Assembly (NCBI GenBank): GCA_033063855.1 | Contig: CP093829.1 | Location: 9,000,243 to 9,064,242 of the forward strand | Direction: 5' to 3' | Source of the DNA: Smittia aterrima | Taxonomy: Eukaryota > Arthropoda > Insecta > Diptera > Chironomidae | DNA length: 64,000 nt | Shown here: positions 1 through 13,200 of the stretch, piece after piece | Position numbering within the stretch: position 1 is the first letter of the stretch | Layout: each line of letters starts with the position of its first letter | Notes under the pieces: generated by a model | Seen by the model: only the letters and a program-made list of their open reading frames with translations | What the model was told of the DNA's origin: nothing | Database searches by the model: none | Translations under genes and position numbers: made by a program

Positions 1-519
1 TCATGATCACCAGTGAATATTCCTTTTGTGCAATTTAAATTTTCTTTCACATTTTGCAAGTGGCAAAGTTAGTTCACAAGCTAGAATATTGACAGAGGAG
101 CGAGTGCAATTTTTCTTAGTCTCGCAAGTCCATTAACCATTTTCCCCGTGCGAGATATTTCAAAAGCGATTTTCGGCTACTCACGCTGTCCTACTGGAAA
201 CATTTTGACGTAAAAATATCACACAACGCTATTAGAGGCACAGAATCATACAAAAACACGCGAAATCGCACTGCGAATATTCAAATTAATTAAATTTGTT
301 TCTCGTGAATTTGATTTGACTTCTATTCGACTGAAACTGGTCGACGGTTTGAGTGTGTAAAAAAAACAAAATGGCGAGGCTTTGTATGAAACTACGAAAT
401 TAGTTTGAATCTTTCCGTTAAATTGAAAGAAAAATTATTTGAAATGTTTTCTCCGGTTTCGAAATTATCAAAATAATTCGTTCACGTCATCAAGATTAAT
501 AATTTAGAATTGAACTTAC

Positions 520-666
520 CTCTCTCACCAAACGGCTTTCCTCCGATTCCATTGATTCCATTCATCCCATTGAGTCCATTATGCATGTGTGTCAAGTCAT
601 TAAAGTCATTAAAATTAAGGATAGGATGAACTTGAGTTGGCCCATTCTGCTCCATGTCGGACATTA
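520..666 (-). CDS. First coding exon of an unrecognised gene, continuing past the left edge
   Basis: An exon bounded by a good acceptor (tttttctag just above 666) and a strong donor (gtaagttc just below 520). An ATG sits two bases into the exon, at 664, and opens 48 codons beginning MSDMEQNGPTQVHPILNF. The peptide then becomes rich in Asn and Gly (a GLNGMNGINGIGG stretch), ending GKPFGERG. The exon ends in phase 1, so the gene must continue to the left of base 1. The ATG is probably the start codon, with the upstream intron in the 5' UTR, but an in-frame continuation from an earlier exon is not excluded. I do not recognise the family; the low-complexity N-terminus resembles the leading part of many RNA-binding or transcription proteins, which is only an impression. 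Confidence 0.5.
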
Positions 667-3421
667 CTAGAAAAAGAAAAAAAAATTCTTCAATATTTTG
701 TTATCATTGGCATTGGGGGATTTACAAGCCGCACGCAGCTATTACTTATCAGATTTCATTATAATCTAATTTCTTCATTGAGAGTGTATTGAAAATACTT
801 GAATCCTGAGAAATGATTCATCGAAATTTCTTGAAGAAGCAACAGCTCCAAAGACTTTCCTTTTCATCAGATACACTCTCAATAAATCTAGGTCAACATC
901 AAAGTAGCGAAAACAAAACAGTCTACCAGACGTTTAAACCTGTTTTCACGGTCAAGTAATAAAAGGTTTTTTGCTTCTTCTTCTTCTAATGACCGTGGTG
1001 CTTTGACCGGGGGGACAATAAAAAAATGTGGATCAATTGCATTTCCCATAACAAATTTTCTCCGATGCATTTTCTTGCATTCGCGATGACGTTGAATTGG
1101 GATAGAGCTTGCGCAGTCCAATGTTTTGTTCCGCACTCGACATTCGTTCCCTCACTTTCATCGGTCGGCTCCACTGATACGTTTTTTTTTTGTGTATGTA
1201 AAATGGCTGCTTCAAGTTCAATGTCAAACTTGTGGAGAAAATGCAATAGTTCGCCGGATCCTTCAAATGACGAGAACAGCTAAAAAAGCGCTCGTAAGAA
1301 AGCTTTAATAGGAGGAAGCGATCTCTTTCAATGTCATTTTTTGCCTGCTTTCGTGGAATTTTGCAACGATTTCGCAATTTTTGTAGCAGCAGGAAACCCC
1401 AAAAATTTAAAACGCAATTGAATTTTTATCAGGAATTTTAAATGATTTACGTCAAGATCTGCGTCAATATGAGTCACTCTCATGCTGTAGTAGCTAAACT
1501 ATTCGTTTTCGCTAGTAAATATGAAAGACCGACAGCAGAATCGGCCAAAATTCGCGCTCTTCGTTTCTTTCGTTTAGCTCACCTTGAATTTTGATTTCGC
1601 GTTATAACACGGCTCGGCGAACAGAGCTTTTGACAATGGATCTCTTTCCAGAGACCTTCACAAATCTTTACTTAGTCACACTTTTGTCCTTAGCTCTTAT
1701 CAGATAGTTTTCTCGTGCGACTTTTTCCGCAATATTTGTTTTTGTTTTTATTTAAAATGCTTCGGGAAAATCGAATTACTTAATTTCTTGGTTTGTGACG
1801 AACACTCGAGCATTTTCCAAAGGTCCTTGCTCATACAATTACTAAACATTTAGTGTGTCAATCGCCTACAACAGAAATTTAGTGATTTTGTCAAGTTTTT
1901 AAAATAATTTGATTTTCCGCTTCTTTGTCAAACCAAATAAATCCGAAGAAGTGATGGAGCGTACGCACCTGACTTTTATTTTTGTGAAGAAAGTTGGTTG
2001 TGTGGGAGAGGAAATTTGTAGAATAAAAATTGCTGTGTAATCAAATCAAGAGTGGATTAAACGAACTGACAAAGATTTGAAGACTTTATGTTGAAATTGA
2101 TGAAGAAATTTCCTTTCATTTTCTATTTCACTTGACCCACGAATTTTCCTCGGTTTCAACTAGTTTTTCAGCGTTTCCGAAGTTACTCGCTAGATCACGC
2201 TACACGTTTTTGATTTCGCTTCACATTTGATATTTTTCTGACGAGTAAAACGAAACAATTTTGCGAATAAAATTCACGGTGAGAAGATGAGAAAACAAAT
2301 TCAGAAATATATTCAGACTAGACAAGCCTTTAGGCAAAACGAAATTTCTCCAGTAAAAGTTCATTCAAACATGAAATTCGATATCCCAAAGCTCAAAACC
2401 GAGCTTTTGCTTTTCCTGAAAATCAAAACATAAAATGCAATAAAATTTTTTCTTCACAAAGTTTTTATTTAAAACTTTTCTTTTTGTGTTTAGATTTTGT
2501 TTTGTCGAATTGGCAGTAGTAAAAGTTTTTTTCGATTGCGTAAGAAGAATTTACAAAAAGTCTGAATGGGAAAAACAATACAAAGACATTAGAATATGAA
2601 TGGCACTAAAATACAAAACTAATTGGCAATTGAGTTGGAATTGGAGCGAGTGCGAAAAGTTAATGAATTTTGGTAGATTTGATGAATTGAAATTATTTGT
2701 TTGACTTAGCATCGACGTTATCGATGAACAGTCTTGTTTCGTGTTTTATTTTGAGAAAAAGTTTCCAGCTTTTCTTGAAACAACAAAGATCTCGCGAATG
2801 GCTAAAGAATAAATTAATCTACTTAAGCTTAAATAAATCACAAAATTCGTAGTTTTCCGACGTAAAAGAAAGATTTTTCTTAATAAAAAATAAAAATTAT
2901 CTTAGCGCCATTTGAAAGTCGAAGAATCTCAAAATATATTTCAAGATAAATCTCCAAACTCTTAAGTTTACTTGTATAAAATTTATTCTATCCAATGTTT
3001 CGTTTTCTAATATTAGTTTGATTAATTCCTTGTTGATTTCTAGTTGGTACAAAGTTTTTCTTTTCTTTCGTCGTTTCTTGTGTTAAGGTTTTTAAAATTG
3101 GTTTCGTCATGTAATTTGTTCTGGGGATGATTCGTAAATTACGAACCAACTCTTAAATTATTCCGAAAAGTATTTCAAATGGAAAGATAGATAAATGCAA
3201 TTGTAAAAAGTGTTAGATTAGACAAAATGCATTCTCTTACTCAAGCTACCGTTTAATGGATGGTTCATTGTGTAAGTTTTTAAATCAACATTATCAACAT
3301 AATCCTCGCGCTCACATCTTTCTTTGGGAGTGTGTTCGTCTAAACGCTAAAAATGCTTCTCCTTATCTAAAGTAGACACTTCTTCTTGAATAAATAGATT
3401 TTTAAACAGAAAGAATGAAAA
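667..3421. other. No gene recognised
   Basis: This stretch lies between the orphan exon on the left and the end of frazzled. It should hold the upstream region of the left-hand gene and the end of the frazzled 3' UTR. The short open frames here (for example on the minus strand around 1033-1377) show no family signature and no splice support. I see nothing else in it. Confidence 0.5.
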
Positions 3422-3427
3422 TTTATT
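3422..3427 (-). terminator. Polyadenylation signal of frazzled
   Basis: A canonical AATAAA on the minus strand, 80 bases downstream of the frazzled stop codon. Position and sequence fit a poly(A) signal, but no cleavage site can be seen directly. Confidence 0.45.
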
Positions 3428-3506
3428 CCGCGAGCTAAAAACTAAGACGATGCACTTTGTACACAGTACATTAAATGTCATTTCGTTTAGAGAGCATCTT
3501 CGTCAC

Positions 3507-4178
3507 CTAACACTCGAACTCACTGGCAGTTATTGCACTGAGATCTTTCATTAAACCTTCTAGATTCGCCATCTCTTGGTTAAGCTCTTCGGTTGACGTC
3601 GATGGCCGAAGCATTTGAACTTCATCGGAAGAGTGAGCGACTAAAGGTCCCGATTGCAGTCGATTCGATGATGAAGGAGTCGTTGATCCTGATTTCTTGT
3701 ACGGAGATTGGTTCTGTGGTCTTATCGTTACTGAAGGAACTGTTGAAACAGCCAGGATTAAAAATAAATATTTGACAAATGTTTAAATTAGATTTCACCT
3801 GGTTTATGACCAGACGTCATTGGAGTGTTTGAAGGTGGAGCTGGAATGCTGAAGCTCTTTAATGGATGACCTCGATGCTTAGCGATATCAACAACCACAC
3901 CAGGTGCAAATGCCATGTTTGGATTGCTGTCAAAGCTAAAGAAATATTTTAATCGACCAAGAACATTTGATAAGAAAAGAAAATCGCTCCTCACCTGTAG
4001 TTCGATTGAACTGTGTCGTATGCATAAGGATTCTCCGGTGAGTGAATGAGAGAACCATTCTGAATGTTTTGTTGAGATGATGATGGGTCCATTGTTGAAA
4101 TGTGAGGCGTCCTCTGAATGTTGTACTGTGTTCGTGGATATTGAGGACGATCCGATGCAGACGAGCTCATTGAGTTGG
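3507..4178 (-). other. fra: frazzled exons 9-11: cytoplasmic P2 and P3 motifs
   Basis: Three short exons encode the end of the tail. 3995-4178 carries a Tyr/Ser-rich stretch. 3799-3935 carries the proline-rich P2 motif. 3507-3739 carries the P3 motif and the stop TAG at 3507-3509. In DCC family receptors P3 mediates receptor self-association and contact with Robo and FAK; here its leucine-rich core (LEGLMKDL) is intact. The splice junctions rebuild SNYSFDSNP and KPGVPSVTI in frame. Confidence 0.9.
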
Positions 4179-7100
4179 CTGTGGAAAATGAGAATTCTTT
4201 AATTTCACTCGACAATAAATCAAACAAAGCATAACTTACTCATGTAGCCTGGGACGTAAGTTCTTTTATCTAAAGAATTTGTAACATGAGCTGGGAATTG
4301 AGATTCTGTCTCAAAGTCATGTCCAACTGATCTGGGAAGAGTCAACACGCCACTGCTCGATGCTCCATCACTGCAACCCGGAGTTGTTTGATGAATGTTT
4401 ATCTTGTCGATGTTCTTGAGCTCCATTTGCTCGTGGTGAATCCATAAGTCAGGCGGCTTTATGATGCCCGCACTGTTCTTCTGGTAACTTTTCTTATGCT
4501 CTGGAGTTTCTTGCGGTTTCTTTCGACAACAAATAATTGAAGCTACGACAATGATTATCAAAACTAAGAGGATTATTCCGCCGACAAGAGCATAAAAGAT
4601 TTCAGTCGTAAGTAAAACGTTTGAAGCTTTTGTGGCTTCGTTGATAGCGGCCGCTCCAGTTGTGTGTGATACCATCGCAGAGAATGGCCCGACATTCTTT
4701 CCATGCTTTGTCTGCACTTTGAAATAGTAAGTCGTATGCGCCTTCAGTTGATTTATGATGACTGAGGTTTTATCCGACGGAACATTCTCTGATAGCCACT
4801 CGCGGTCACGTTTATCAGAGTCCGTTGTGTAGAGGATCATGTAGTTTGAGATGGGTCCAATGATGTGCTTAGGCGGCAGCCAATTGAGGAACACGCTCAA
4901 CGGAGTTTTGTCATCCAAAATTTTGACACTCAAATCCCTTGGAGGCGAAGCCGGAGCAGCTGACATTGTCGAGTTGAGAACTGACATTGACCATAAACTC
5001 TCACGTCGTCCCTTAACAACTTTCACTTCAAACTCGTATTGAGTGTTAGGTTTCAAATCGCCAATCATGCAATTCAAGTCAGTTGTATTGTGATATCGAT
5101 ATCGCTCTGAACCAGTTGTGGAATAACGAACTGTGTAATATCGATTGTCCTTAACGTGCTGGCTCTTTCCGAGTGTCGTGTCAGTCCAGTAAACGACGAT
5201 CGATGAACCACTCATTGGAATCGCTCGAAGTCCAACGGGAACGTCGAGTGGTTGAGCCAAGTCGGTCATGACGTCTTCACGCGTTCTCGTGTTGTCATAT
5301 TTCGGTGGCCCGTCGCCGATGTTGTTTCTCGCACGCAAAGCGATAACATATTCGCTGTTAGGCTCGAGATCGCGGATTTCAAAACTTCTCGTGTTCTCGT
5401 CAAGCTCTTGCGTGACTTCATCAGGAAATCCCTTTCCCCAACCGAGAATGTAAGCTCGAACTTTAATGTCTTGTTGGACGGGTGGTCCCCACGTTACGAG
5501 AATCGTGTCACCTGATGGCTTCGTTCGAATCCAACCAGGCTCACCAGGAGTCAGCGATTCATCCAAGTCATTCTCGTATGTCTCAATATTCTCCCAGTCG
5601 CTGAACGGTCCCGTTCCGTTAACTGTCATCGCCGCGATTTTGATTTGATAAGTCGACATGCGATCTAAATTCTTAAGTTCATAAAACTTAACGTTTCCCG
5701 GGGTCGTCTCTGTTTGAACGCCTGACTTCTTTGCCTTTCTATATTTGATTTTATATCCTGTAAGCGGACCGTTCCTTTGTTCTTCTGCTGGCGGCTCCCA
5801 TCGAACGATTATGGACTGTGAATGGAAACAAATTAGACACGAATCGAAAAGAAATTTCTTAATCAATTACCGTTGAACTCGATGCTTCTAATGTGACGTT
5901 TGAAGGAGCTTCGGAAGGAGTGTTGGAGAATGTTTTCACGAGTTTCTCTTCAGTCGGATTGCCGATCCCGTTTTGATTGATTGACACAACTGACACGGTG
6001 TATTCGCTGTAAGCTCTTAACTGAGTCAGCATAAATTCCGTTGATGTTGTATCGGCTGATTGGTCATCGCCGTGTTCTCCTTCAGCGTAGAAAACGCGAT
6101 ACTTGAGAATAATTCCGTTGCTGACTTTTGGTGGATCCCATTTGAGATAAATTTCATCATGAGCGATTGCAGCGACTTGCAGATTCTCAGGAGCTCCCGC
6201 GATATTCTCCTCAGGTTGAGTTACGATTTCAAGAATCTCCGATGATTCGCCTTGGCCGTGATTGCTGTTAGCAATGACTCTAAAGTGATAAGTTTTACCG
6301 GGCAACAGCGACTGAACATTTACTTCCTGTTCATCGCGTGAATTTGTGCTGATTTTCCGCTCTCTATGGAATTAATTTCCGTTGTTAGGAATTGCTCTGG
6401 TTTGCTGAATATCATTTGAATAATTTCCTTACCTCGCATCGATCGAGTTCATTTTGTAGTAGACGGTGTAGCTAACGACTTCGTCGGGGTTTTCCACGGG
6501 CTCAAGCCAGTTGAGCGTAACAAAGCGTGGCTTGATGATAGCAGCTTGAACAGCCTTAGGCGGTCCCGGCAGTGGAACTGATATCTGCTTGCTATCTTCT
6601 ACAGGATTTTTTCGTGTGATGGGGTTAATGTGCGAGTTAGAAAAGTGTGAGATTTCGTCAGAGAAGGTTTGATGTTTTTGGGAATTGGTTAAAGCATGCA
6701 AGAGGACATTTGGATCAGTGCCGGAGCTGATTGGATGAATCGAGCCCTCATCTTCGTCGTCATACTCGTCGTAGTCATCCTCCGACGCCGGTTGATTGTC
6801 ATTCAATCGCTCGAGATAATCTTTCGAGTCTGGGATTTTATCCGAAGCAAACTGTGAATTTTTGTTTCTAAATTGCAAAGAATCCAACAATTGCTTGGCT
6901 TTAGTCTTTTGATCGTCGACATTAGACTTTTGCGCTTTCACCATGTTCTTCAAAATCGTTTTCGTTGGTCGTTTAGTCGGATTGGTCGTCGACGGAAACT
7001 TTTTCACTTTCATTTGCTTCTTTGAACCTTCTTAATTCAATTACGTAATGAAAACGTATCAAACGAGGAAATAATATGAAATTATGATAAAAGACATGCG

Positions 7101-10100
7101 AAGGGAAGGAAGGGAATGAGCAAGAAAGGAAAACGAAAATAAAATAAAAAAGCAAAACAAAAAATTAACTCAACGTAAGATTGCTAATGAAACGAAACGA
7201 GAAAGAGAGAAAATTACCTATCGGAATCACTTCCAGAAAAGCTGAAGCTTGAACGCCTCCGGCATTATTCGTCCCAACACATTGAAACATCCCCGAGTCA
7301 GAGCTGATTAGTCCGAGAATTTTTAGATTGTGCCTGCATTTAGAGAAAGAGAAAATTATCGTCATTATCCAACTCAATCAATTAGCTTCAAACTTACCCG
7401 TTCGTAATTTGCATATAATCATTAGGTGTTATCAAATCGCCGTTCTTTAGCCACTGAATCACCGGATACGGTTTGCCGTGAATTGCGCAAGGTAGCTCGA
7501 GTTCATCCTTCTCATTTGCAATTTTATCGTTCGGTGCTTGAATGAACTTTGGTGGAATTTGAACGTTGAGCGAAGCCGATGCATCGAGTGAATCGACCGA
7601 GTTACTCGCGCGACACTGATAGTCTCCGCTGTCGGCATCCTCAACCGAAGAGATTTGCAATGAACCCGTTCCAATTATCCTGAATCGAGAATCCAAATCA
7701 CTGAAACGAGAGACAGCTTGTAAGTGAAAATCGTGTTCGTTGAACTTTGTGAGCGCAATGGAAAATTACTTGAAATCTATTTCGACTCCGTTTCGAAGCC
7801 ATGTGACTTTTGGCTTGTCGTTGCCATTTGCTGCACAATCGAGAATGACTCTCTCGCCTTCTTTCACAGTTTGCGACAATGGAACGACTGCAAAGTTTGG
7901 TGGCGCAAAGTTCTCGGGATTCCCAGAAGGCGACTTTATATTCAAATTCGTTTTGCTGCTCGAACGAGAGAAGCTTTCATAGGACACGTTGCATTGGTAA
8001 GTTCCACGATCTTGTGTTATCAACTCGTCGATCTCCAACGAACCCGAAGGCATTATCAGCATTCTTGTGTTGTCAAAGCGCAACGGCATGTCATCTTTGA
8101 GCCATTGAATTTTATAGTTTTTGTCGTTGATGTTCATCAGAGTGTGACTAGACATGCATCTCAGATATGCCGTTTGTCCAATGTACAAATAAATCTCGTT
8201 TGAGTCTTGGTTGACTTCGGGTTGAGCTATTGATACGAACAACAATAACTTGTAATTTCAAGTCGACAACGAACATTAATTATCAATCTTACCGGCTATG
8301 GAAAGTTTCGCTGTTCGACTAACAATCGTTCCGATCCCATCGACACTCAGCAAACATTGATAGCTTCCCGTCAAGCCGCGATTCTCGTTCACAGCACTTA
8401 TATAAAGTGACCCATTGCTTAGTTGAACCCTAAACGTGTCGATGCCAATGTCTTGACCATCAGGGCCTCGCCATCTAATGTTCGGTGAGATCTTTCCATC
8501 TTTTATGTGATTGAGTTTCTTGTTTGTGTGACCAGCACATTGCAGAAGGACCGAACTTCCCTCCGGCACGACTGTGTCCGATGGCTCTGTTGTAAACTCT
8601 AGGGCTGTAAATTAAAATTGCTGTCAGCTTGCAGTTGATTCTTTCACAAGTTTTTGTTTTAACTAAAGAAGTTTCACATTTTTCTCGACAGATGATTTTC
8701 CCCCTTTTTGGCTTGAGAGATGTGACAAGGAAGACGTGGGAAAGAAGCTCACATAAGTACTCACATCACTTGTCATCTCTTCTCAATTCTTTCTTAATGT
8801 TTTAATCTTTTAAAGAGTTTTTAGTTTCTTCGTCATGCCGTGTGTGAGTCTTTCGAAGGCGAAGTAAAAATATTCTTTTGGCAGTTTATCTAACAATGTA
8901 AATATTTATCAATGACGCTCAAGGGAAACGAAAAGACTTTAATGAAGAACACTTAGGTAAGAATTAGAAATTCTTTCAGCAATCGATGAGAGATTAGAGG
9001 AAACTTTTTCGAAGTCGATTTGAATGAACGTGAGGTAAATTCCGCAATTTCCGTCGGGGCGAGAAAATTGAAAAGAGCATTGAACAGCTTGCTTGCTTAA
9101 TTAGGATGTTTGACCAAGAGTTTTGCCAATAATGTCATATTGCACTCGCTCGAGACGACGAACAGATTATCATCATTTCACCGGTTTCATTGAGCACTTC
9201 AAACTTTTCATTATTCTGAGTTGGAAAACTTATTGAAGTGTGAAGCTAAATTGCTGAAAGAGTTCCCTCCTACTCAGTTCTCTCGTCTTGGGATGTTAGG
9301 AGGGGAAAAGTACGAGAATTGCGTCTCATACGGAAGAAGATTGAAACGACTAAACCTAACATTTCTGAAGTAGAACTTTTTCTTCATCTTAATTGATAGC
9401 TTTTCTTCTTCGGCTAAAGTATTTGAATAAATTATCTGACTTTGAGAGTGCAACAGTTTCCACAAGATAATTTTCATATTTCACCGCTCCATCGAAGGCG
9501 GAAGAATATGATTCTAATGAAGACGAAGTTGAACTTGTGAGTTCTTCTCGCTAAAAGTTTCTTATCCGACTCGCTGACTGCAGCCGTAAACTAAAAGTTT
9601 GCCGTGGTAGCGGGAGAAGAAACTTTAATTTCCAACTAAGTTGCAAGCGAAACTATTTAGTTTGCAATAAAACGTGACATTCTCGAATCGACGATCAGCA
9701 ACCGCGCATTTTTAGCGATTCGAACACGAGCGACAGACGAGATGAAAGTTTATGCTGATAAGAAAGAAGCATTCAATGTTAAGTGTTGCAATTTATGCGT
9801 TATCATTCGAGAACATTTTTTTCTGTCTCCAATGCAGAGTTTCAATGCAAAGCATTTGTTTGCAACACGCCATAAATTCCCAACTCGACGTTTGGAATGT
9901 GAAATTTGAAATTTGTGAAACATTTGGTTCTCATAAAACGCGATTGATTTTTTAAAGTCTCCCTTTTTCTATCATCATCTGCTGCGTGTGTTTTCGTTCG
10001 TTCATTCTTCTTCTTTCGTTCTTCCTCTTTGTAAAGTACGAATGAGAATATTAATTGTGTGAATGTCTCATTCTCTCCGCGTTGCGTTTATGTATCGATG

Positions 10101-10259
10101 ATGATATTCTATCGAACAGAAAACTGGGACTGACTGGATTGAGAGGAAACGAAGTGGCTTACCTTGACTGGCATTGCAATGTAATGTAAAACTGATCGTG
10201 GTGAAGAGAAGTAATAATCCGAATCGAGTAAGATTGAAGCGACAAATCCTCGTTTTCAT
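3507..10259 (-). CDS. fra: Frazzled, netrin receptor of the DCC/neogenin family
   Basis: Single-pass receptor that binds netrin and steers axons and migrating cells. Eleven exons (3507-3739, 3799-3935, 3995-4178, 4240-5815, 5871-6363, 6433-7030, 7218-7333, 7398-7700, 7770-8226, 8293-8604, 10163-10259) join in phase to 1501 codons, near the length of other insect Frazzled proteins. Order of parts: signal peptide, four Ig domains, a long acidic linker, six fibronectin III domains, one membrane helix (YALVGGIILLVLIIIVVASI) and a cytoplasmic tail with the three conserved DCC motifs: P1 (KPPDLWIHHEQMELK), P2 (HPLKSFSIPAPPSNTP) and P3 (EMANLEGLMKDLSAIT, ending EFEC). I chose the ATG at 10259 because it starts a hydrophobic leader; the upstream in-frame GTG adds nothing. 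A 1.56 kb first intron separates the leader exon from Ig1. The identity is secure; start and linker acceptor are slightly uncertain. Confidence 0.95.
4240..5815 (-). other. fra: frazzled large exon: FN3 domains 3-6, membrane helix and P1
   Basis: A single 1576-base exon encodes the second part of FN3-3 (IIVRWEPP onward), complete FN3-4, FN3-5 and FN3-6, the transmembrane helix, the stop-transfer CCRKK and the P1 motif. FN3-4 to FN3-6 form the main netrin-binding region in the vertebrate receptors. No intron interrupts them here, whereas the Ig half of the gene is split into small exons. Confidence 0.9.
6433..7030 (-). other. fra: frazzled exon with long acidic linker between Ig4 and FN3-1
   Basis: Most of this 598-base exon encodes a hydrophilic, low-complexity stretch of roughly 170 residues. 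It runs from a basic start (KKFPSTTNPTKRPTK) to an acidic run (ASEDDYDEYDDEDEG), and only then reaches FN3-1 (AAIIKPRFVTLNWLEP). Vertebrate DCC has a much shorter spacer here. Two acceptors two bases apart are possible at the upstream end; I used the one giving 7030, which keeps phase with the Ig4 exon. Confidence 0.8.
7218..8604 (-). other. fra: frazzled Ig exons (Ig1-Ig4)
   Basis: Four exons (8293-8604, 7770-8226, 7398-7700, 7218-7333) encode four Ig-like domains that form the horseshoe head of DCC-type receptors. The paired cysteines and YQC/FQC motifs are visible: GSYQCLL in Ig1, GTYQCNV in Ig2, GDYQCRA in Ig3 and GMFQCVG in Ig4. Introns fall inside Ig3 and Ig4 near the middle of the fold, as is common for this superfamily. 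Confidence 0.88.
8605..10162 (-). other. fra: frazzled intron 1
   Basis: A 1.56 kb intron between the signal-peptide exon and Ig1. No coding signal is seen inside it. As a first intron it could hold regulatory elements, but I see no specific one. Confidence 0.6.
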
Positions 10260-13200
10260 GGTGTAAATTTGCTTTATAAAATCCACTTATTTATGTAAAT
10301 ATGCACAAGATATTTTCCATTTACACTGAAAACAATTTCATGTTTCTTTGATTTCTGCGCCTTTTTCCTTTGATTTCTTTTGATTGCTGAGTAATTTATC
10401 ACATAACTCAATTACTTTTAGCGCTTTCATCAACTTTTTCACTAGTTTTCACTTATAATTCACTAAAATATCTCGCACGAAATATTTACACGTCCATATC
10501 AAGCGAGAGACGTTTCAACACAAACGAAGAATATTTTTTTAACGAAACATGAGCAGCATAAGCCGCGGCTATCACTCACACCACGAGACTCTTCGTTATG
10601 CTCTTGCTTGTGTTTACTTGAAGAGGAAAAAACAAGCAAAACTGAACATTTATTTCTTTATCTGTTTATCTTCCTGAAACGAGAGAAAAGCAAGTAAATT
10701 GATTAGTCGAAATAGATAAGTGACAGATATCTCAATGCGATTCTTCATGCTCGCTTAATCCAACAACACGAAACTTGTAAAAGTTTGTAAAGTTATCAAC
10801 AGAGCCAACCAGTCTATCATTTTGTTAATGTGTCACACGTTGTGCCTGAAACTCACAACTAACAACGATTTTTTTAACGATTACTCGACATGATAACGAA
10901 TGCCGAATGAAAACATAAAAAATTATGCAGAAAAAGAAAAACATTTTAATGGTCGCACCTTGCTCGGAATTAATTGAGCGACTTTACCGCACAATAAATC
11001 AGAGACAATTCACTTAATTCTCGTGCGTGAAGCTTGTGAAGTGAGTTCACGAAGTTATCAGCTCTGACACCCTAAAAATCGATCACATCAGTCATTTTCC
11101 TTGTAATTTTTATTTTCATTTCGCTTGTCTTATCAATGAAAATAAAAATTGTAATCATCATTAATTAGAAAAGTATAAAACTTTTAAAACTGATAAAGCA
11201 ATGAAACTTGCTCGAAAGAAGGAAAAGCAAGTTGTAAAACAAAACTAGCAAGTTCAACGTTCCGATTCATATTTCGGCTGAGTTTTTTTTTCGAATTTAC
11301 AACCTGAAAGGTTGTGGGTGGAGTAGAGCGACATCGCTTATAAAAATGTCATCAAAGGGAAGTTGCAGAGTTGTGCAGCACACTCGAGAATTTTTTCATG
11401 AATGATTTATTTAATTCTCCCGAGAATTGATAAGGAAATATTTGCTTGCATGAATCAGCGGAGACATGTCCTGGCCTTTTAAAGATTGCATGCACACGAC
11501 AATGAGTAATGGAGAACTTTAAAAGGGAGACGAGGCATTAAGAAATCTTTCTCACTTCACCAACTGTTCGTGACTTTATCGTTTTAGGTTTTCTAATGGT
11601 CGGAGACTGTTTTAGGCGAAGTTTGATATTTTTTTCGTTTTCGTTTATGATCAAACCAGCTCACCTTGGTTAGAAGAATAAGAGTTGATGAAATATCGTT
11701 GTTTGAATTAATCCCGAAAAAGTTTCTCTCTCTTTCAAATGAAGGCTTTCACTAATCCATTGATTTTATTTTTTCTTCCCTTCTCGACGTTCTCTTCATC
11801 TTTTTCTTCTTGCACAATTAGAATTCAACTTTCAGCTTCTTTCCTGAATTGTTTCTTCACTTTTTATGATCACAATAATTTCTTTACCACTTTAGCGACA
11901 ATTTTTTGCTGTTTTTCATTTTTTTCAAAGCCTTTTTCACAAGTAAATCACAAACAATAAGGAGGAAGCAAACTTCAGACGTCCATGTTCGATGAAAGAA
12001 ACTCAACCTACTAAACATTTTTCTCTTTTTCTGTTGCACAAGCCGCACCAAGTTCTCGCATACATCGAAAAAAGTTTCGTTGAGTTTATGCTGTTGATGT
12101 TGTTTATTGAAACATGAGATTTCTTATTTATTTGTGATATTTAACTTGAAGCGAAAGAAATTCTTTAAATTAGTTGTTAAGAAAAAAAAATGTTTAGCGA
12201 GAGTGCGAAGAATGAAAATCTTTTCTCTCAGTTTCAGTGTCGAAGCCGCAGACGTCAAAGCAGTTTGAAGATGAAGATGATGAACGGCACATGCAGAAAC
12301 CTCATAAACTTTGTTCCTCTTCTCGTAGACAATCATCACATGCGTTTCAGGGCTTCATCAAACACATTTTCGTTCATTTATTTTTAGTTCACGCTTAAAC
12401 CCTTTTTCTATCTTTTCCCGAAAAAAGAAAAAGAAATTTTTACAAATTAAACTTTTGACTCTTCGAATTAATCATGCAAATTTGTTAGTCGCACTCGCTT
12501 CTTCTTTGCTTTAGGCAGACTTGAAACATATTGTGTGAGGCATTTCCATAAATTCTCGTCTCGTTGATGTTTTTTTGTGCCTTGCAGGCATTTAAAGCGA
12601 AAAACGATTTCGGAGATTTGATTTCTCTAAATTGCTTCATTCATTTACAAATCTCTCGTAACGTAAATTAATGTCTTTCCGTCGCCGAATCGAGCACATC
12701 GATTGGGAAGAGATTTGCATGTGGACTTAAAGACGACAAAGCCATTGATTGAATCAAAGCAATTAAAAGAAACATAGACGCAATAAAATTCCAAAATGAA
12801 ACCTCAGCTGGTACTAATAAAGTCATTTTATGGCTCGTGAAGGAACATCAACGTCGAATGAACACACCTCACGGAGAAGCAAACTTCATTGTCTGCTTGA
12901 TTTGTTTTTATGTGATTCACTGAATGGTGACCAAGTTCGTTCGTCTGTCAAACGTCTTCACGTGTGTCGTCAAATTCGTAATTTGAAGGGACTGCCATTA
13001 ATTGCCTGTGAAACGAGATAGTGCGACAGTTGCAAGAGGAGAAACTCCATTAGCATCTTCCAGACCTCAACTCACACAAGAAAGACGATTGCTTCATTAA
13101 CTCATTATGAACCTCCGTTCTCGACCGCCCATAAATTCAGAAGATTCTCTCGTTCATCATCATTCATCAGCAATCGCATTTCCACCCAAAACGCAGCCAG

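Noticed and set aside
1033..1377. 114-residue minus-strand open frame with Cys and basic residues
   Set aside because: Overlaps other open frames of similar quality in both strands; no family resemblance and no splice partners.
4851..5648. Plus-strand open frames opposite frazzled
   Set aside because: They are antisense shadows of the FN3-coding exon.
10260..10286. GTG-initiated N-terminal extension of Frazzled
   Set aside because: The ATG at 10259 begins the hydrophobic leader; GTG is not an expected start in this setting.
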